A stretch of 64,000 nucleotides of DNA from Nostoc sp. ATCC 43529 (GTDB lineage Bacteria > Cyanobacteriota > Cyanobacteriia > Cyanobacteriales > Nostocaceae). Shown piece after piece: positions 37,003 through 46,866 of this stretch. The DNA is taken from contig LWTK01000033.1 in NCBI GenBank assembly GCA_003326205.1, forward strand, positions 1-64,000, in the 5' to 3' direction. Below the pieces are notes generated by a model, which had not been told where the DNA came from, did no database searches, and worked only from the letters and a program-made list of their open reading frames with translations. Numbering within the stretch: position 1 is the stretch's first letter; the number at the start of each line of letters is the position of its first letter. A program made the translations under genes and the position numbers.

Positions 37003-38160
37003 ATGAAGAAAAAAGTTGTATTCCTGATTCGAGATTTGAATTATGGAGGAGCAGAAAGGCAGTTAGTCACACTAGCAAAAGCTCTAAATAAACAATGTTT
37101 TGATGTCACTGTTTTATGTTTTTACGCTGGTGGTTCATTATCTTTAGATAAAGATTTAAAAGATAATTGCATCCCAATAATCTATTTAGAAAAACAAGGA
37201 CGGTGGCATTTATTTAGCTTCTTTTTGCGTCTTGTACAGCATCTTCAGCGCATACATCCCGATGTATTGCATGGATATGGTGGAACGCCAAATTTACTGA
37301 CTATCTTTTTAAAACCGTTTTTCCCTTCAACGCGTATACTTTGGGGATTACGTAATTCTAATAGTGATTCTAATTTTTATGATTGGTTAGGGCGTTTAAT
37401 CTTTCGTTTAGAGTGTATTTTAGCCAACTTTGCTGACTTGATAGTGGTCAATTCTTATGCTGGAAAAACATACTATCTCAGTCATGGGTTCCCCGCTAAG
37501 AAGATGATGGTAATTTCTAATGGTATTGATATCGAACTTTTTCAGCCTGATTTAGAAGCGAGGAAAAAAGTGCGATCGCACTGGGGAATCTCCCAAAATA
37601 CAATTTTAATTGGTTTAGTGGGACGGCTAGATTTAAGAAAAGACCATCTGACATTTCTGAAAGCAGCAGCATTACTGTGTGAAAATAACGAGAATGTACA
37701 TTTTGTTTGCGTAGGTGGTGGTTCAGAAAACTATGCACAGGAGTTGGATGAATTAGCTTATCAACTAGGCATTTCTGAAAAAGTTATTTGGGAAAAAGCG
37801 CGTGCAGATATGCCTGCAATCTATAACGCCTTAGATATTGTTGTTTCTTCATCTTATACAGAAGGATTTCCCAATGTAATTGGAGAAGCAATGGCCTGCG
37901 GTGTTCCCTGTGTAGTCACAGATGTAGGCGATTCAGCTTTGATTGTTGGTAATCCCGATGTAGTAGTACCTGCTAAAAATCCAGAAGCTTTGAAAAATGC
38001 CATCGATAAATTAATAGGAAAATTGAGTAGCGAAGGTTGCGATCGTACTCAAATTCGACAGCGAATAATTGACCATTTTTCAGTAGCTGAATTAGTCTTA
38101 AAAACCGAAACTGCTTTACTTGGTTTATCCCATGAATCAGTCACTAAATGCAAAATTTGA
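37003..38160 (+). CDS. Glycosyltransferase, GT4 family
   Basis: A 385-residue GT-B enzyme. N-terminus MKKKVVFLIRDLNYGGAERQ, then NSYAGKTYYLSHGFPAKKMM, IGLVGRLDLRKDHLTFLKAA, and the donor-site block SSYTEGFPNVIGEAMACGVP. The domain order is that of exopolysaccharide transferases. It starts directly after the CapK-like stop and overlaps the next gene by 29 bp. Its closest relative in this window appears to be the GT4 at 39349, with the same GEAMxCGVPCVVTDVGDSA stretch, so they probably arose by duplication. Confidence 0.93.
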   Translation: MKKKVVFLIRDLNYGGAERQLVTLAKALNKQCFDVTVLCFYAGGSLSLDKDLKDNCIPIIYLEKQGRWHLFSFFLRLVQHLQRIHPDVLHGYGGTPNLLTIFLKPFFPSTRILWGLRNSNSDSNFYDWLGRLIFRLECILANFADLIVVNSYAGKTYYLSHGFPAKKMMVISNGIDIELFQPDLEARKKVRSHWGISQNTILIGLVGRLDLRKDHLTFLKAAALLCENNENVHFVCVGGGSENYAQELDELAYQLGISEKVIWEKARADMPAIYNALDIVVSSSYTEGFPNVIGEAMACGVPCVVTDVGDSALIVGNPDVVVPAKNPEALKNAIDKLIGKLSSEGCDRTQIRQRIIDHFSVAELVLKTETALLGLSHESVTKCKI

Positions 38161-39352
38161 TTTACTCTTTTATTATCAATGCACCTTAGCTATAGCTGCT
38201 GTTTTCACATTTTATACAGATATTAATTCGTATTTATATACATCAGGTATTGTTTCTCAACCTCCTTTATTTTGGATTTTAGGTTTTGCTCTAGCTTCTA
38301 CTCCCTTAATTTTTTCACGAGATAAGTATATTCCCATATCTGTAATTCTTTGGTGTTTTGGTTTTATTTTTATTTCATTACTGTGGTTTGTAATATTTAC
38401 ACCATCTGGGGAAATTGCTTTTGAAGAATTAAGAAAACGACTGTTAGCAGTGATTTTTATCATTGCAATGACCTTAATTTTTTCTCGAAATCAAACAATT
38501 CATTACTTGGTTCGATGGGCAATATTTTTTGCCGTCTTAATTACTGTATTTAACAGCATTTACGAATTTTTTAACCCTGCTGCTTTTAATTCATTAGGTA
38601 ATGGTGGTCGGGTGACTGGATTTTATTTGAATCCGAACAGTAATGGTTGTGCGTTAATAATTGGGATGATTTTTAGCGTCAGTATATTACAGCCAATATA
38701 TCGTTTACCTTTTGTGTCTCTCGTCGGTATTGGAGTTCTCTTCACATTTTCACGAGGTGCTATTCTTGGCTGGTTAATTACAGTTATTATTTTTACCGTT
38801 GCCCGCGTGCTTCATTTCAATAAGTTACTTTATTGGATTTTGGGTATAGCAACTTTCATTATTACTTTAGGCTCACAATGGTGGGAAGAATTATTGCAAA
38901 ATTTGGATTTTAATGCTAACTCTTTAGAAAGAATTGCATGGTTTCAAAATATCTCAGCTTCTGATTCAGAAGATTCCGCAGATTCGCGTTTAGAAGTAGC
39001 CCAATTAGCTTGGCAGATGTTTATGAAACATCCCTTTTTTGGCAATGGAATTGGCTCAACTTTAACGTGGAATATGGAAATATCTACGCACAATATTTAT
39101 TTATATTATATGGCAGATCATGGAATTATCGGTGCTTTAATTCTACCTGTATTAGTATATGCAGTGACACAGCACGCTTGTGGAGAAACTAAATATATAG
39201 GCTTGGCTTTTGCTGTTTTTATTCTTCTTTGGGGATTATTTAGCCATAACGTTTTAGAAGAACGTTATATCCTCATCATGTTTTCATTCATGGCTGCCAT
39301 GACTGAAGCAAGTAGGTCAGAGCAAAAGTTAAAATTAGGATATCAATTATGA
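38132..39352 (+). CDS. O-antigen ligase/Wzy-type polymerase
   Basis: A 406-residue protein with about 10-12 membrane helices and one large periplasmic loop. The Wzy/WaaL signature is present: GRVTGFYLNPNSNGCALII, FTFSRGAILGW, and HPFFGNGIGSTLTWNM followed by THNIYLYYMADHGIIGALIL, with the conserved Arg, His and Asn. With initiating transferase, flippase and co-polymerase elsewhere in the locus, polymerisation of repeat units is the likely job. Start taken at the ATG at 38132 over a TTG four codons upstream. Confidence 0.9.
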   Translation: MNQSLNAKFDLLFYYQCTLAIAAVFTFYTDINSYLYTSGIVSQPPLFWILGFALASTPLIFSRDKYIPISVILWCFGFIFISLLWFVIFTPSGEIAFEELRKRLLAVIFIIAMTLIFSRNQTIHYLVRWAIFFAVLITVFNSIYEFFNPAAFNSLGNGGRVTGFYLNPNSNGCALIIGMIFSVSILQPIYRLPFVSLVGIGVLFTFSRGAILGWLITVIIFTVARVLHFNKLLYWILGIATFIITLGSQWWEELLQNLDFNANSLERIAWFQNISASDSEDSADSRLEVAQLAWQMFMKHPFFGNGIGSTLTWNMEISTHNIYLYYMADHGIIGALILPVLVYAVTQHACGETKYIGLAFAVFILLWGLFSHNVLEERYILIMFSFMAAMTEASRSEQKLKLGYQL

Positions 39353-40539
39353 GAATTATTTATATCATTACCGGACTCTCCACTGGCGGCGCAGAAGTTA
39401 TGCTTTATAAACTTCTTTCCAGGATGGATAGACAACGTTTTACTCCCGTTGTTGTTTCTTTAATGGATCGTGGCACATGGGGCGATCGCATTGCGGATTT
39501 AGGCATTCCTGTTTACACCATTGGTATGAAACCAGGAACGCTTAAACTAATTAATATTTGGCGAATGATTCACATAGTCCGCCAACTCAAACCTGACTTA
39601 ATTCAAGGTTGGATGTATCATGGAAACTTAGCTGCACAGTTTGTAAGACTTTTCATATTTAGACAAGTCCCTGTTTTCTGGAATATACGTCATTCACTTC
39701 ATTCTTTAGAACTAGAAAAGCCTAGAACAACTATTATTATTAAACTATGCGCTAGATTTTCTCACTTGCCGAAAAAAATTATTTATAATTCTCAAAATAG
39801 TTCTAAACAACATGAAAAAATTGGGTATTGTCTTGAGAAAACCTGTGTAATTCACAACGGCTTTGAAACAGAAAAATTTACACCATCAACAGAAGCTCGC
39901 CTCAGTGTCCGTTCAGAACTAAATACCCCTGAAAATGCTTTATTGATTGGCTTAATTGGTCGTTATCATCCCATAAAAGACCATTTTAATTTTATTCAGG
40001 CTGCTGCATTATTAATCAAAACTTATTCCAACGTCCAATTTGTTCTTGTTGGCAATCAAGTTGATTGGGAAAATAAAATTTTATCTGAACAAATCCATCA
40101 ATTAGGCCTTGTCAAGCACATACGTCTCTTGGGCGAACGTCATGATGTGCCCCGTTTAACTGCTGCTTTAGATATCGCCTCTTCTTCTTCATCTGGAGAA
40201 GGTTTTCCCAACGTAATTGGTGAAGCTATGTCTTGTGGTGTTCCTTGTGTAGTCACAGATGTGGGAGACTCAGCTTGGATTGTCGGTGATACCGGAAAAG
40301 TCGTCCCCCCAAAAAATTCAGAAGCATTAGCCAATGCTTGGCAAGCATTAATCAATATAGGAAAAGAGGGCAGAGAAAGCTTAGGAAAAGCAGCACGCGC
40401 AAGAGTAATAAAATGCTTTTCTTTAGACTCTATTGTGGCTGAATACGAAGCACTGTATGACAATATTTTGGCTCAAAAAAAACCATACAAGATAACGAAA
40501 GAACCCTCATTTTTAAGTAAGGAAATAAGCCCCCCTTAA
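39349..40539 (+). CDS. Glycosyltransferase, GT4 family
   Basis: A 396-residue GT4 enzyme; it overlaps the polymerase gene by 4 bp (ATGA). MRIIYIITGLSTGGAEVMLY opens the acceptor half; IGLIGRYHPIKDHFNFIQAA and SSSSGEGFPNVIGEAMSCGV mark the donor half, ending QALINIGKEGRES. Its last codons (EISPP) and stop lie within a CCCCCCTT-AAA-AAGGGGGG palindrome, a dispersed repeat, so the tail has been set by repeat insertion. Last gene of block A. Confidence 0.93.
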   Translation: MRIIYIITGLSTGGAEVMLYKLLSRMDRQRFTPVVVSLMDRGTWGDRIADLGIPVYTIGMKPGTLKLINIWRMIHIVRQLKPDLIQGWMYHGNLAAQFVRLFIFRQVPVFWNIRHSLHSLELEKPRTTIIIKLCARFSHLPKKIIYNSQNSSKQHEKIGYCLEKTCVIHNGFETEKFTPSTEARLSVRSELNTPENALLIGLIGRYHPIKDHFNFIQAAALLIKTYSNVQFVLVGNQVDWENKILSEQIHQLGLVKHIRLLGERHDVPRLTAALDIASSSSSGEGFPNVIGEAMSCGVPCVVTDVGDSAWIVGDTGKVVPPKNSEALANAWQALINIGKEGRESLGKAARARVIKCFSLDSIVAEYEALYDNILAQKKPYKITKEPSFLSKEISPP

Positions 40540-40548
40540 AAAGGGGGG
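40530..40548. terminator. Palindrome over the end of block A
   Basis: CCCCCCTT and AAGGGGGG pair around AAA. The stop codon of the last glycosyltransferase is inside. It belongs to a well-known cyanobacterial repeat and may end transcription of block A. Confidence 0.6.
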
Positions 40549-40610
40549 TTGGGGGGATCTTTCGGGACTAAATACCGTTAACACCAATCGATCTAAAATC
40601 CAAAATAGTC

Positions 40611-42059
40611 TCACTTACTAGGTATAATAACTTCCCAAACTCCTTGATCTCCACCGTATTCCAAAACATAAATTTTATTGCCGATAATTTCAGCATCAAT
40701 GGGATTGCTGAAACCTTTAACAATACGTCTAGCTTCAAGTTTATAATTGGTAGTTCCTACTTTAGTCAAGTTTAAATGCAACAAATCTTGGCTGGGATCT
40801 TTAAAAGGACCTGCTACTGTTTCGCCAGTGGGATCGCCTGGAGTCCAACTCAATACAAAGCCATCTCTGTTGAATTCTGGACTCATTGCTCCTTGTGTAT
40901 CAAAAACTAAACCCAAAGGAGAACGATGTGTTGTAAAAGTGCTAAAACTTTGCCCAAGAACGCTAGCATCTTTGACTTTGCCATCTTGAGGATCGCGGTA
41001 ACTATCTGCATCAGGCCCAACATTAGCAATTGGTTCAGTCAAAGTGATATTAGGCTTAGGGGGAAAGGTGGGATCGTTGTAATAATAGCCTTTTATAACT
41101 GCGCCAAATTTGGGATTTAATAAACGGTCATTGGCAGGATTATAATTTGGATATTGTTGTGGATTATCTGTCCCGCCAATACGCCAGGGAAAGCCGTAAT
41201 GAAAACCCTGACGTAGCCAATTTAATTCTTCTGACATATCCCTATCTGGCCCATTTTCTGCGCCAAATAAATCTCCATTAGGCGCGAAAGCCATATCATA
41301 AGTATTGCGTATTCCTTCTGCAAAAATATAGCCAGCAGTCTTTAAAGTTGCTCGATTATTTGCAAGAAATAAATTTTGTCCATTAGTAGGAAGACGAATT
41401 ATACAGGCCGTTAATCCCACTTCGCGAGTATTGGGATATAAGCCGCCAGCAGTTTGAACTTCACCATGATCGGTACGAGAACCGCTATTGATATAAATAT
41501 AATTACCATCTAAGCTAACAACTACACCGTTGAAACGATGGTCGTAGGCTGTTTTGCTTTTAGGATACGCTGCACTTTTAGCCAAAACAGACCAAACACG
41601 TTGTCCTGTATTTGGATTAATGACACCTTTAACAATAACTGCTTTGGTCTGGTCATTTGCAACGTTTCCATTCCCAACTAAATAAATAGTACCGTTAGGC
41701 CCAATGGCCATACCTTGAGTTTCACTGACTTTATGATTATTAAAGTTGTAGACCAGTGTAGTAGTAGATGAACCTAAATTAACTCGATAAATCTCCCCAT
41801 TACGTTTGAGATAATAAAGGGTATTGTTTCGTGGATCTTTTACAATCCGAACAGAAGGAGAAATCGATTTTGTATTGACAATATTGCGAATCTTAACATC
41901 AGAACGCAAGGCTTCAGGTGCAGCATTAACTACAGTAGTTCCATAATTTAATATAAATATTGTTAATAAAAGTGTTTTTGACCAAAAAAAGCATTTTTGG
42001 AGAGTAAATTTCTTGCTAAATTTGCGTTTAGCTGGCTGAGATAATTTAGTGCTACTCAT
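40611..42059 (-). CDS. PQQ-dependent sugar dehydrogenase (glucose/sorbosone type)
   Basis: A 482-residue exported six-bladed propeller of the soluble aldose sugar dehydrogenase/sorbosone dehydrogenase group. A basic N-terminus and hydrophobic segment (TLLLTIFILNYGTTVVNA) form the signal peptide. TQGMAIGPNGTIYLVGNG, DHRFNGVVVSLDGNYIYINSG, GIRNTYDMAFAPNGDLFGAE and GFHYGFPWRIGG are family blocks. The ATG at 42059 has GGAG six bases upstream; an ATG six codons earlier is less likely. Whether it binds PQQ cannot be told, since many cyanobacteria lack PQQ synthesis. It lies back to back with the RTX gene on the minus strand. Confidence 0.85.
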   Translation of the reverse strand: MSSTKLSQPAKRKFSKKFTLQKCFFWSKTLLLTIFILNYGTTVVNAAPEALRSDVKIRNIVNTKSISPSVRIVKDPRNNTLYYLKRNGEIYRVNLGSSTTTLVYNFNNHKVSETQGMAIGPNGTIYLVGNGNVANDQTKAVIVKGVINPNTGQRVWSVLAKSAAYPKSKTAYDHRFNGVVVSLDGNYIYINSGSRTDHGEVQTAGGLYPNTREVGLTACIIRLPTNGQNLFLANNRATLKTAGYIFAEGIRNTYDMAFAPNGDLFGAENGPDRDMSEELNWLRQGFHYGFPWRIGGTDNPQQYPNYNPANDRLLNPKFGAVIKGYYYNDPTFPPKPNITLTEPIANVGPDADSYRDPQDGKVKDASVLGQSFSTFTTHRSPLGLVFDTQGAMSPEFNRDGFVLSWTPGDPTGETVAGPFKDPSQDLLHLNLTKVGTTNYKLEARRIVKGFSNPIDAEIIGNKIYVLEYGGDQGVWEVIIPSK

Positions 42060-42124
42060 TATTTTCTCCACAAACATAGTCAGATGATTTTTCTCGAAAT
42101 CTTCTTAATTAACAAAATTCGTCC

Positions 42125-43474
42125 CTACGCCAAACTAACTTCTAAGGTATAAGGAACCGAGAGGCTGTCACTTTCACCAGAGAAAGTTCCACCATTTTGA
42201 GGAAAGAAAGCATATTTACTGACTGAAATAGAGTATGTTCCTGCACCTAGTGAAGCGGTGATTAAAGATCCAAAGTCTGATTCACTGCCACTATCATCAT
42301 TAAATTGCAGCAAAGTCCCAGCATTGTTAAATAGGCCGAGAATCGTATCATCAAGTGTCACCGTTTTGATAGTTACAGTTGCTGAATTTGCTATCGAAAA
42401 TCTAAAAAAGTCAAAATCAGGATTCTCTCCAGGTTGAACTGACACTAATTCACCGGAAATATTCACATCTGAGCCTGATGATAAGGAACCTAATCCTTCA
42501 GCGCTGGCTAGTGTATTGTTTGTAGCTTGTCCAGCATTTTCTCGCTCATAGAAAAGGAAGTCGTCACTATCAAGTCTGAGATTGGTTCTTCCTTGCACAA
42601 TACCTACGATCTCATCTGGTTCTGTTCCAGGTTTGTCTAAAAATATTTGTGTGTTAGTTCCAACAATTTGCAGACGGTAGTTCTGTACAGATCCTTTAAG
42701 TTCAATTCGATCTTCACTAGAGTTGAAGTCAGTAATTGTGGCTAAGTCTGTGAAACCTGCGTTGCTAGTGTTGTTATCGTCGTAGAAAACATTTGTAGCG
42801 TTCCCAAGAACAAATCTATCTACCCCAATCCCACCAGTCAGAGTATCAATCTCTCCCGATCCTGGTGGAACCAGACTACCAGGGAAAACACCAATCAAGA
42901 CATCGTTTCCAGACCCTCCATTGAGTCTGTCATTACCAGGGCCGCCCTGTAGACTATCATTGCCGTCCTCACCATTGAGGATGTCATTGCCCAAATTGCC
43001 GTCTAGGGTGTCATTGCCTGCTCTACCATTGAGAGTGTTGTTAGCAGTATTACCAAAAAGGAAGTTGCTAAGAGTGTTACCTGTGCCATTGATGGCGCTA
43101 GTTCCCGTCAGCGTTAGATTTTCTAGATTCGCTAGTAATGTGTAGCTGATAGAAGACCTGACGCTATCTATACCTGCATTAGCAGCTTCGGTAATAATAT
43201 CAGTAACATTGTCAATTATGTAAGTATCGTTACCTAATCCTCCGTTCAATGTGTCAGTACCGATGCCACCATCAAGGGTGTCGTTGCCATCTCCACCGAT
43301 TAGACTGTCGTTTCCGGTGCCACCAAACAGATTATCGTTACCAGCCGCACCATTTAAGGTATCGTTACCAGACGTACTATTAGCATTACCACCATTAGCC
43401 CAACCATATATCGTGTCATTTCCCGAAGTCCCATTTCTAATATCAGAACCTGTCGTGCCGAAAATAACTGCCAT
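42125..43474 (-). CDS. RTX calcium-binding repeat protein with PPC-like C-terminus
   Basis: A 449-residue protein. Residues 5-200 hold nonapeptide RTX repeats of the G-G-x-G-x-D-x-L type ([48 protein letters not shown]), which bind calcium and fold outside the cell. A linker with [15 protein letters not shown] and [18 protein letters not shown] is typical of cyanobacterial RTX proteins. The last 120 residues resemble a bacterial pre-peptidase C-terminal domain ([41 protein letters not shown]). No signal peptide, as expected for type I secretion; no transporter gene is nearby. Confidence 0.88.
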   Translation of the reverse strand: MAVIFGTTGSDIRNGTSGNDTIYGWANGGNANSTSGNDTLNGAAGNDNLFGGTGNDSLIGGDGNDTLDGGIGTDTLNGGLGNDTYIIDNVTDIITEAANAGIDSVRSSISYTLLANLENLTLTGTSAINGTGNTLSNFLFGNTANNTLNGRAGNDTLDGNLGNDILNGEDGNDSLQGGPGNDRLNGGSGNDVLIGVFPGSLVPPGSGEIDTLTGGIGVDRFVLGNATNVFYDDNNTSNAGFTDLATITDFNSSEDRIELKGSVQNYRLQIVGTNTQIFLDKPGTEPDEIVGIVQGRTNLRLDSDDFLFYERENAGQATNNTLASAEGLGSLSSGSDVNISGELVSVQPGENPDFDFFRFSIANSATVTIKTVTLDDTILGLFNNAGTLLQFNDDSGSESDFGSLITASLGAGTYSISVSKYAFFPQNGGTFSGESDSLSVPYTLEVSLA

Positions 43475-43503
43475 ATTATTTCTCCTGAATTTTTAACTAA
43501 TGC

Positions 43504-43688
43504 CTAAGCTCGACTTTATCCAAAATTAAGAACTTAGCTTTCCTTATCCAGCAAAAATCCTGGTTTTTTGGCAAATACTTTTTCCATGTTACTGATTTGC
43601 ACTCAAGTCCAAAAACTAAAACTACCATCCCGTAATGGTTTCAGCGTCGGGTTTTGGGCTTCGTAAAAATCGATAAAGTCGAGCTAAG
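43504..43688. repeat. 185-bp element with 17-bp inverted repeats
   Basis: CTAAGCTCGACTTTATC at the left end and GATAAAGTCGAGCTAAG at the right end are inverted repeats with one mismatch. No gene inside; no target duplication seen. Confidence 0.5.
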
Positions 43689-44867
43689 AAGTTATTTGCA
43701 AAGTCGTTTTGAATACTCCGTTTCTCTTTTAGGAGTAGAGGGTGGGAAAAAGCAAAATTATTGATACTTTTCAAACATCTTTTAAATTCGGCATTAGTCA
43801 AATAACTCTTTATCAGTTAGATATAGATTACTTGCCATTTGCATAATCCTATTTTTTAAAATCCAAATCAAAAATATCCAAGTGCTGATTGTAGCTGGGT
43901 TAAAAGCCATTCCTCTGGCTAGAGGTGAATGAGGCGATCGCCCTACAAAAACATTGGAGAATTTATTTCTTGTAAATCCCTTAACCGATTACGCAAATGG
44001 TAAGTAATTGGCAAAAAAAATTTATTTATTTTGGCTATTTTGGTAAATTTTTATCATGCCACAATTATTAATTATCATGAGTGAAAGTATACATACAATG
44101 CTTTAACAAATCTTCAAAATGTCCATCTATGCCATTTATAATAGGTTCCCAAAAAATGTAAACTTTAATAAAGCTTTTTTGTAAATAACTAATTTTTTTT
44201 AGTAAAACTTGTGATAGTTTTTCCAAAAAAGCATCATATTAATTAAGTTAGGTATCAATATCAGTTATTTTGTAAAAAACCTATTATTTTTAACTACAAA
44301 AAATACTTTTACGTTAATGCAATCTTTTCAAAATTGGATAAGTTAAACTGATATATTAATCCAGAAAATTTTTGTGCTTAATAGCAGTCAAACTTTACAT
44401 AAAATTTATCAGCGCAGCATTCAGTTGGCTATTGCAGTAACTGTAGGGTTTTGGCATCGACTGTATTTAATTTTTTCTTTTACCTTCTCAGTCTACGTCC
44501 TAACAGTTTTGTCCATTGCTATATTTACGGCATAGAATAATAAAGGTTAAATGATTAAAGCGATATGCAGTGCCAAAATTAGCGATGGGCTACGCCCCGC
44601 CAGAGGCGATCGCACATCCCAAAAAGTGTATATATAATTCATAATTCTTTAAAGCGTATTTATACAAATATAGGCGACAGATTTTTCTCACAACTGATTT
44701 AGAGCTGCTAAGCTAATCGTCATTCAAATTGCATCTTTGCGTCCCCGCGTCTTTCTAGCGAGTTGAACTATGCAATTTCAAAGCGCATCAGCTTATAGTT
44801 GCATGGCTCTTAAAGAAAATAGCATGAAATGGTAAATTGATAAGTAGAAGGACTGAATTAAATTAAA

Positions 44868-44931
44868 GTTCGTAGTATGGGCTTGAGCCATTAAAACCCC
44901 TGTTAACAGCGATAAATCGCTGACTACGAAC
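44868..44931. repeat. 64-bp nested hairpin element
   Basis: Ends GTTCGTAGT and ACTACGAAC are perfect inverted repeats. Inside is a second perfect palindrome CAGCGATAAATCGCTG (44907-44922). Confidence 0.6.
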
Positions 44932-45045
44932 AAAGCTCCAATCTTACATTTAATTATGTCTACGTACTTATTTCAGGCATTTACTAATCTCCAAGTGTAA
45001 AAGTTATCTCTCGCTCCAAGAAGATTTGAATCAGGAGAATTTGAA

Positions 45046-46689
45046 GTGTCTTTTTTAAATAGAAAGCTCAAGTTTGTTAAAAAATTCAAACTTATCTTAG
45101 GGATATTGGGGGCAATATTGACTTTATTTGCTTGTTCAAATATCGGATTATTAGCTAATAACTCATCCTTAGGCGATCGCCCTTTTGTCTGGGTAGCTCC
45201 AAGTTTGGAAAGAATAAAGCAAAAAGACCCACCAGGAACTAAAACTGAGATTGATTTGTATGCGGCGCGGGGAGAATATGAACCTTTTCAAATAGGAATT
45301 CACGCATCCAATAGTGGACTGACAAATGTCAATGTCGTAGTTTCAGATTTGTCTGCTGCAAACAATCGAGTAATTTCCAAGAAAAATATTACACTCTACC
45401 GCGAACATTACGTTCGTGTTACCCATTCCAGTCCTAACAAAAAAGGCAGTACCAATCCATCTTTAGGTACTGGATGGTATGCCGATGGATTAATTCCGTT
45501 TATTAATTCGGAAAGCAAAAAAGATATTACAGGTGCTGAATTAGACGCTGTTCCATTCAACTTAAAAGCTGGGAATAACCAACCTATTTGGGTAGACATT
45601 TTTGTACCTCGCAACACTCAAGCTGGAGACTATCGAGGAACTTTTACTGTTAATAGCGACCAAGGAGCGATCGCAGGTAAAATTCACCTCAAAGTTTGGG
45701 ATTTTGAGTTACCTATCAAACCATCGCTGAATTCTGAGTTCACATTTTATGAACATGAAGATAAAAGCGAGATGATAGAACTTCTCAAACATAAATTAAT
45801 GCCTGACGCTCATTTTAATCCAGCGTATGAACCAGAATTAATGAAGCAATGGGGGCTGCGTTCCCGGAGTCTTCCTTTTTGGAGTGGGGCTAACGTTAGT
45901 ACTTGCAAAATGGCTCCAGCACCTTCTCTCAAAAAGATTAAAACTACTGCTGCTAAACATGAATCGGGTTTATTTCTCTACGCCAGATATGCTGATGAAA
46001 TTGATAACTGCTCAGATTTAATTGAACCAGTCAAGGAATGGGCGCGAAATTTTCATCAAGCTGGAGTTGCAACCGCTTTAGCAATGACTCCTACACCTGC
46101 ACTTTATGATGATGGTTCTGGAACTGGACGTACAGCTGTAGATATATGGATAGTATTGCCAGAAGCCTATGATGAAGCTCGCGATCGAATTACTGAAGTT
46201 TTGCAAAAAGGAGATAAAGTTTGGTCTTACAATGCTTTAGTACAAGACGGATACTCTCCCAAATGGCAGATAGACTTTGAACCAATAAACTACAGAATTC
46301 ATCCAGGTTTTATTAGCCAAAGCCTTGGGCTAACGGGGATTTTATACTGGCGAGTCGATCTATGGACAAAAGACCCTTGGAAGGACGTTCAAACTTATTT
46401 CCAGAAGAAATACAAACATTATTTTCCTGGGGAAGGGATGTTGTTTTATCCAGGGAAACAAGTAGGTACCAAAGGAGTTGTTCCTTCCATGAGGCTGAAA
46501 TGGCTCAGAGAAGGGGTAGAAGATTACGAGTACCTGGAAATACTTAAAAATCTCGATCGGCAACAGTGGGCGCTTTCATTAGCTCGGCGTGTAGGGCTTG
46601 ACTGGAAGCACTGGACGCGGGATACAAATCTGCTGGAATCAGTCCGGCGACAGTTGGGCGAGGAAATACATAGACTCTCTTCTCAATAA
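45046..46689 (+). CDS. Putative lipoprotein with GH123/DUF4091-like domain
   Basis: A 547-residue exported protein. A basic start, hydrophobic stretch and lipobox LFAC (Cys30) suggest a lipoprotein. After an N-terminal sandwich (LYAARGEYEPFQIGIHASNS, DIFVPRNTQAGDYRGTFTV) comes a barrel-like part with DFELPIKPSLNSEFTFYEHE and, late, WRVDLWTKDPWKDV and RLKWLREGVEDYEYLEIL, the DUF4091/GH123-type C-terminal signature. The family includes N-acetylgalactosaminidases, but I cannot see which residues are catalytic with certainty. GTG start with AGGAG upstream at a good distance. A terminator follows. Confidence 0.78.
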   Translation: MSFLNRKLKFVKKFKLILGILGAILTLFACSNIGLLANNSSLGDRPFVWVAPSLERIKQKDPPGTKTEIDLYAARGEYEPFQIGIHASNSGLTNVNVVVSDLSAANNRVISKKNITLYREHYVRVTHSSPNKKGSTNPSLGTGWYADGLIPFINSESKKDITGAELDAVPFNLKAGNNQPIWVDIFVPRNTQAGDYRGTFTVNSDQGAIAGKIHLKVWDFELPIKPSLNSEFTFYEHEDKSEMIELLKHKLMPDAHFNPAYEPELMKQWGLRSRSLPFWSGANVSTCKMAPAPSLKKIKTTAAKHESGLFLYARYADEIDNCSDLIEPVKEWARNFHQAGVATALAMTPTPALYDDGSGTGRTAVDIWIVLPEAYDEARDRITEVLQKGDKVWSYNALVQDGYSPKWQIDFEPINYRIHPGFISQSLGLTGILYWRVDLWTKDPWKDVQTYFQKKYKHYFPGEGMLFYPGKQVGTKGVVPSMRLKWLREGVEDYEYLEILKNLDRQQWALSLARRVGLDWKHWTRDTNLLESVRRQLGEEIHRLSSQ

Positions 46690-46737
46690 AAGATTGAGAA
46701 ATTCATCATTACTTTGACTAAAATTTAGATATTTTTT

Positions 46738-46764
46738 AATATATCCAAGTGGATATATTTTTTT
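46738..46764 (+). terminator. Intrinsic terminator after the lipoprotein gene
   Basis: AATATATCC (46738-46746) and GGATATATT (46751-46759) form a 9-bp stem with an AAGT loop and run into TTTTTTT. It separates this gene from the signalling cassette downstream. Confidence 0.8.
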
Positions 46765-46866
46765 CGTGTATAAATATCCTTTATACTTAGAATATTGTCT
46801 ACACTATAAATATAGTATAAGAATTAACAACCAAAGCAAAATTTGTTTTCAAAAGGAATTAAAAAT

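Larger units (their letters stand above)
43475..45045. other. 1.57-kb region without genes
   Basis: Between the RTX gene and the lipoprotein gene. It holds an inverted-repeat element (43504-43688), a repeat fragment with a HIP1 site near 44590-44613 (GGGCTACGCCCCGCCAGAGG), and a nested hairpin element (44868-44931). The rest is AT-rich and I find no coding frame of note. Confidence 0.65.
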
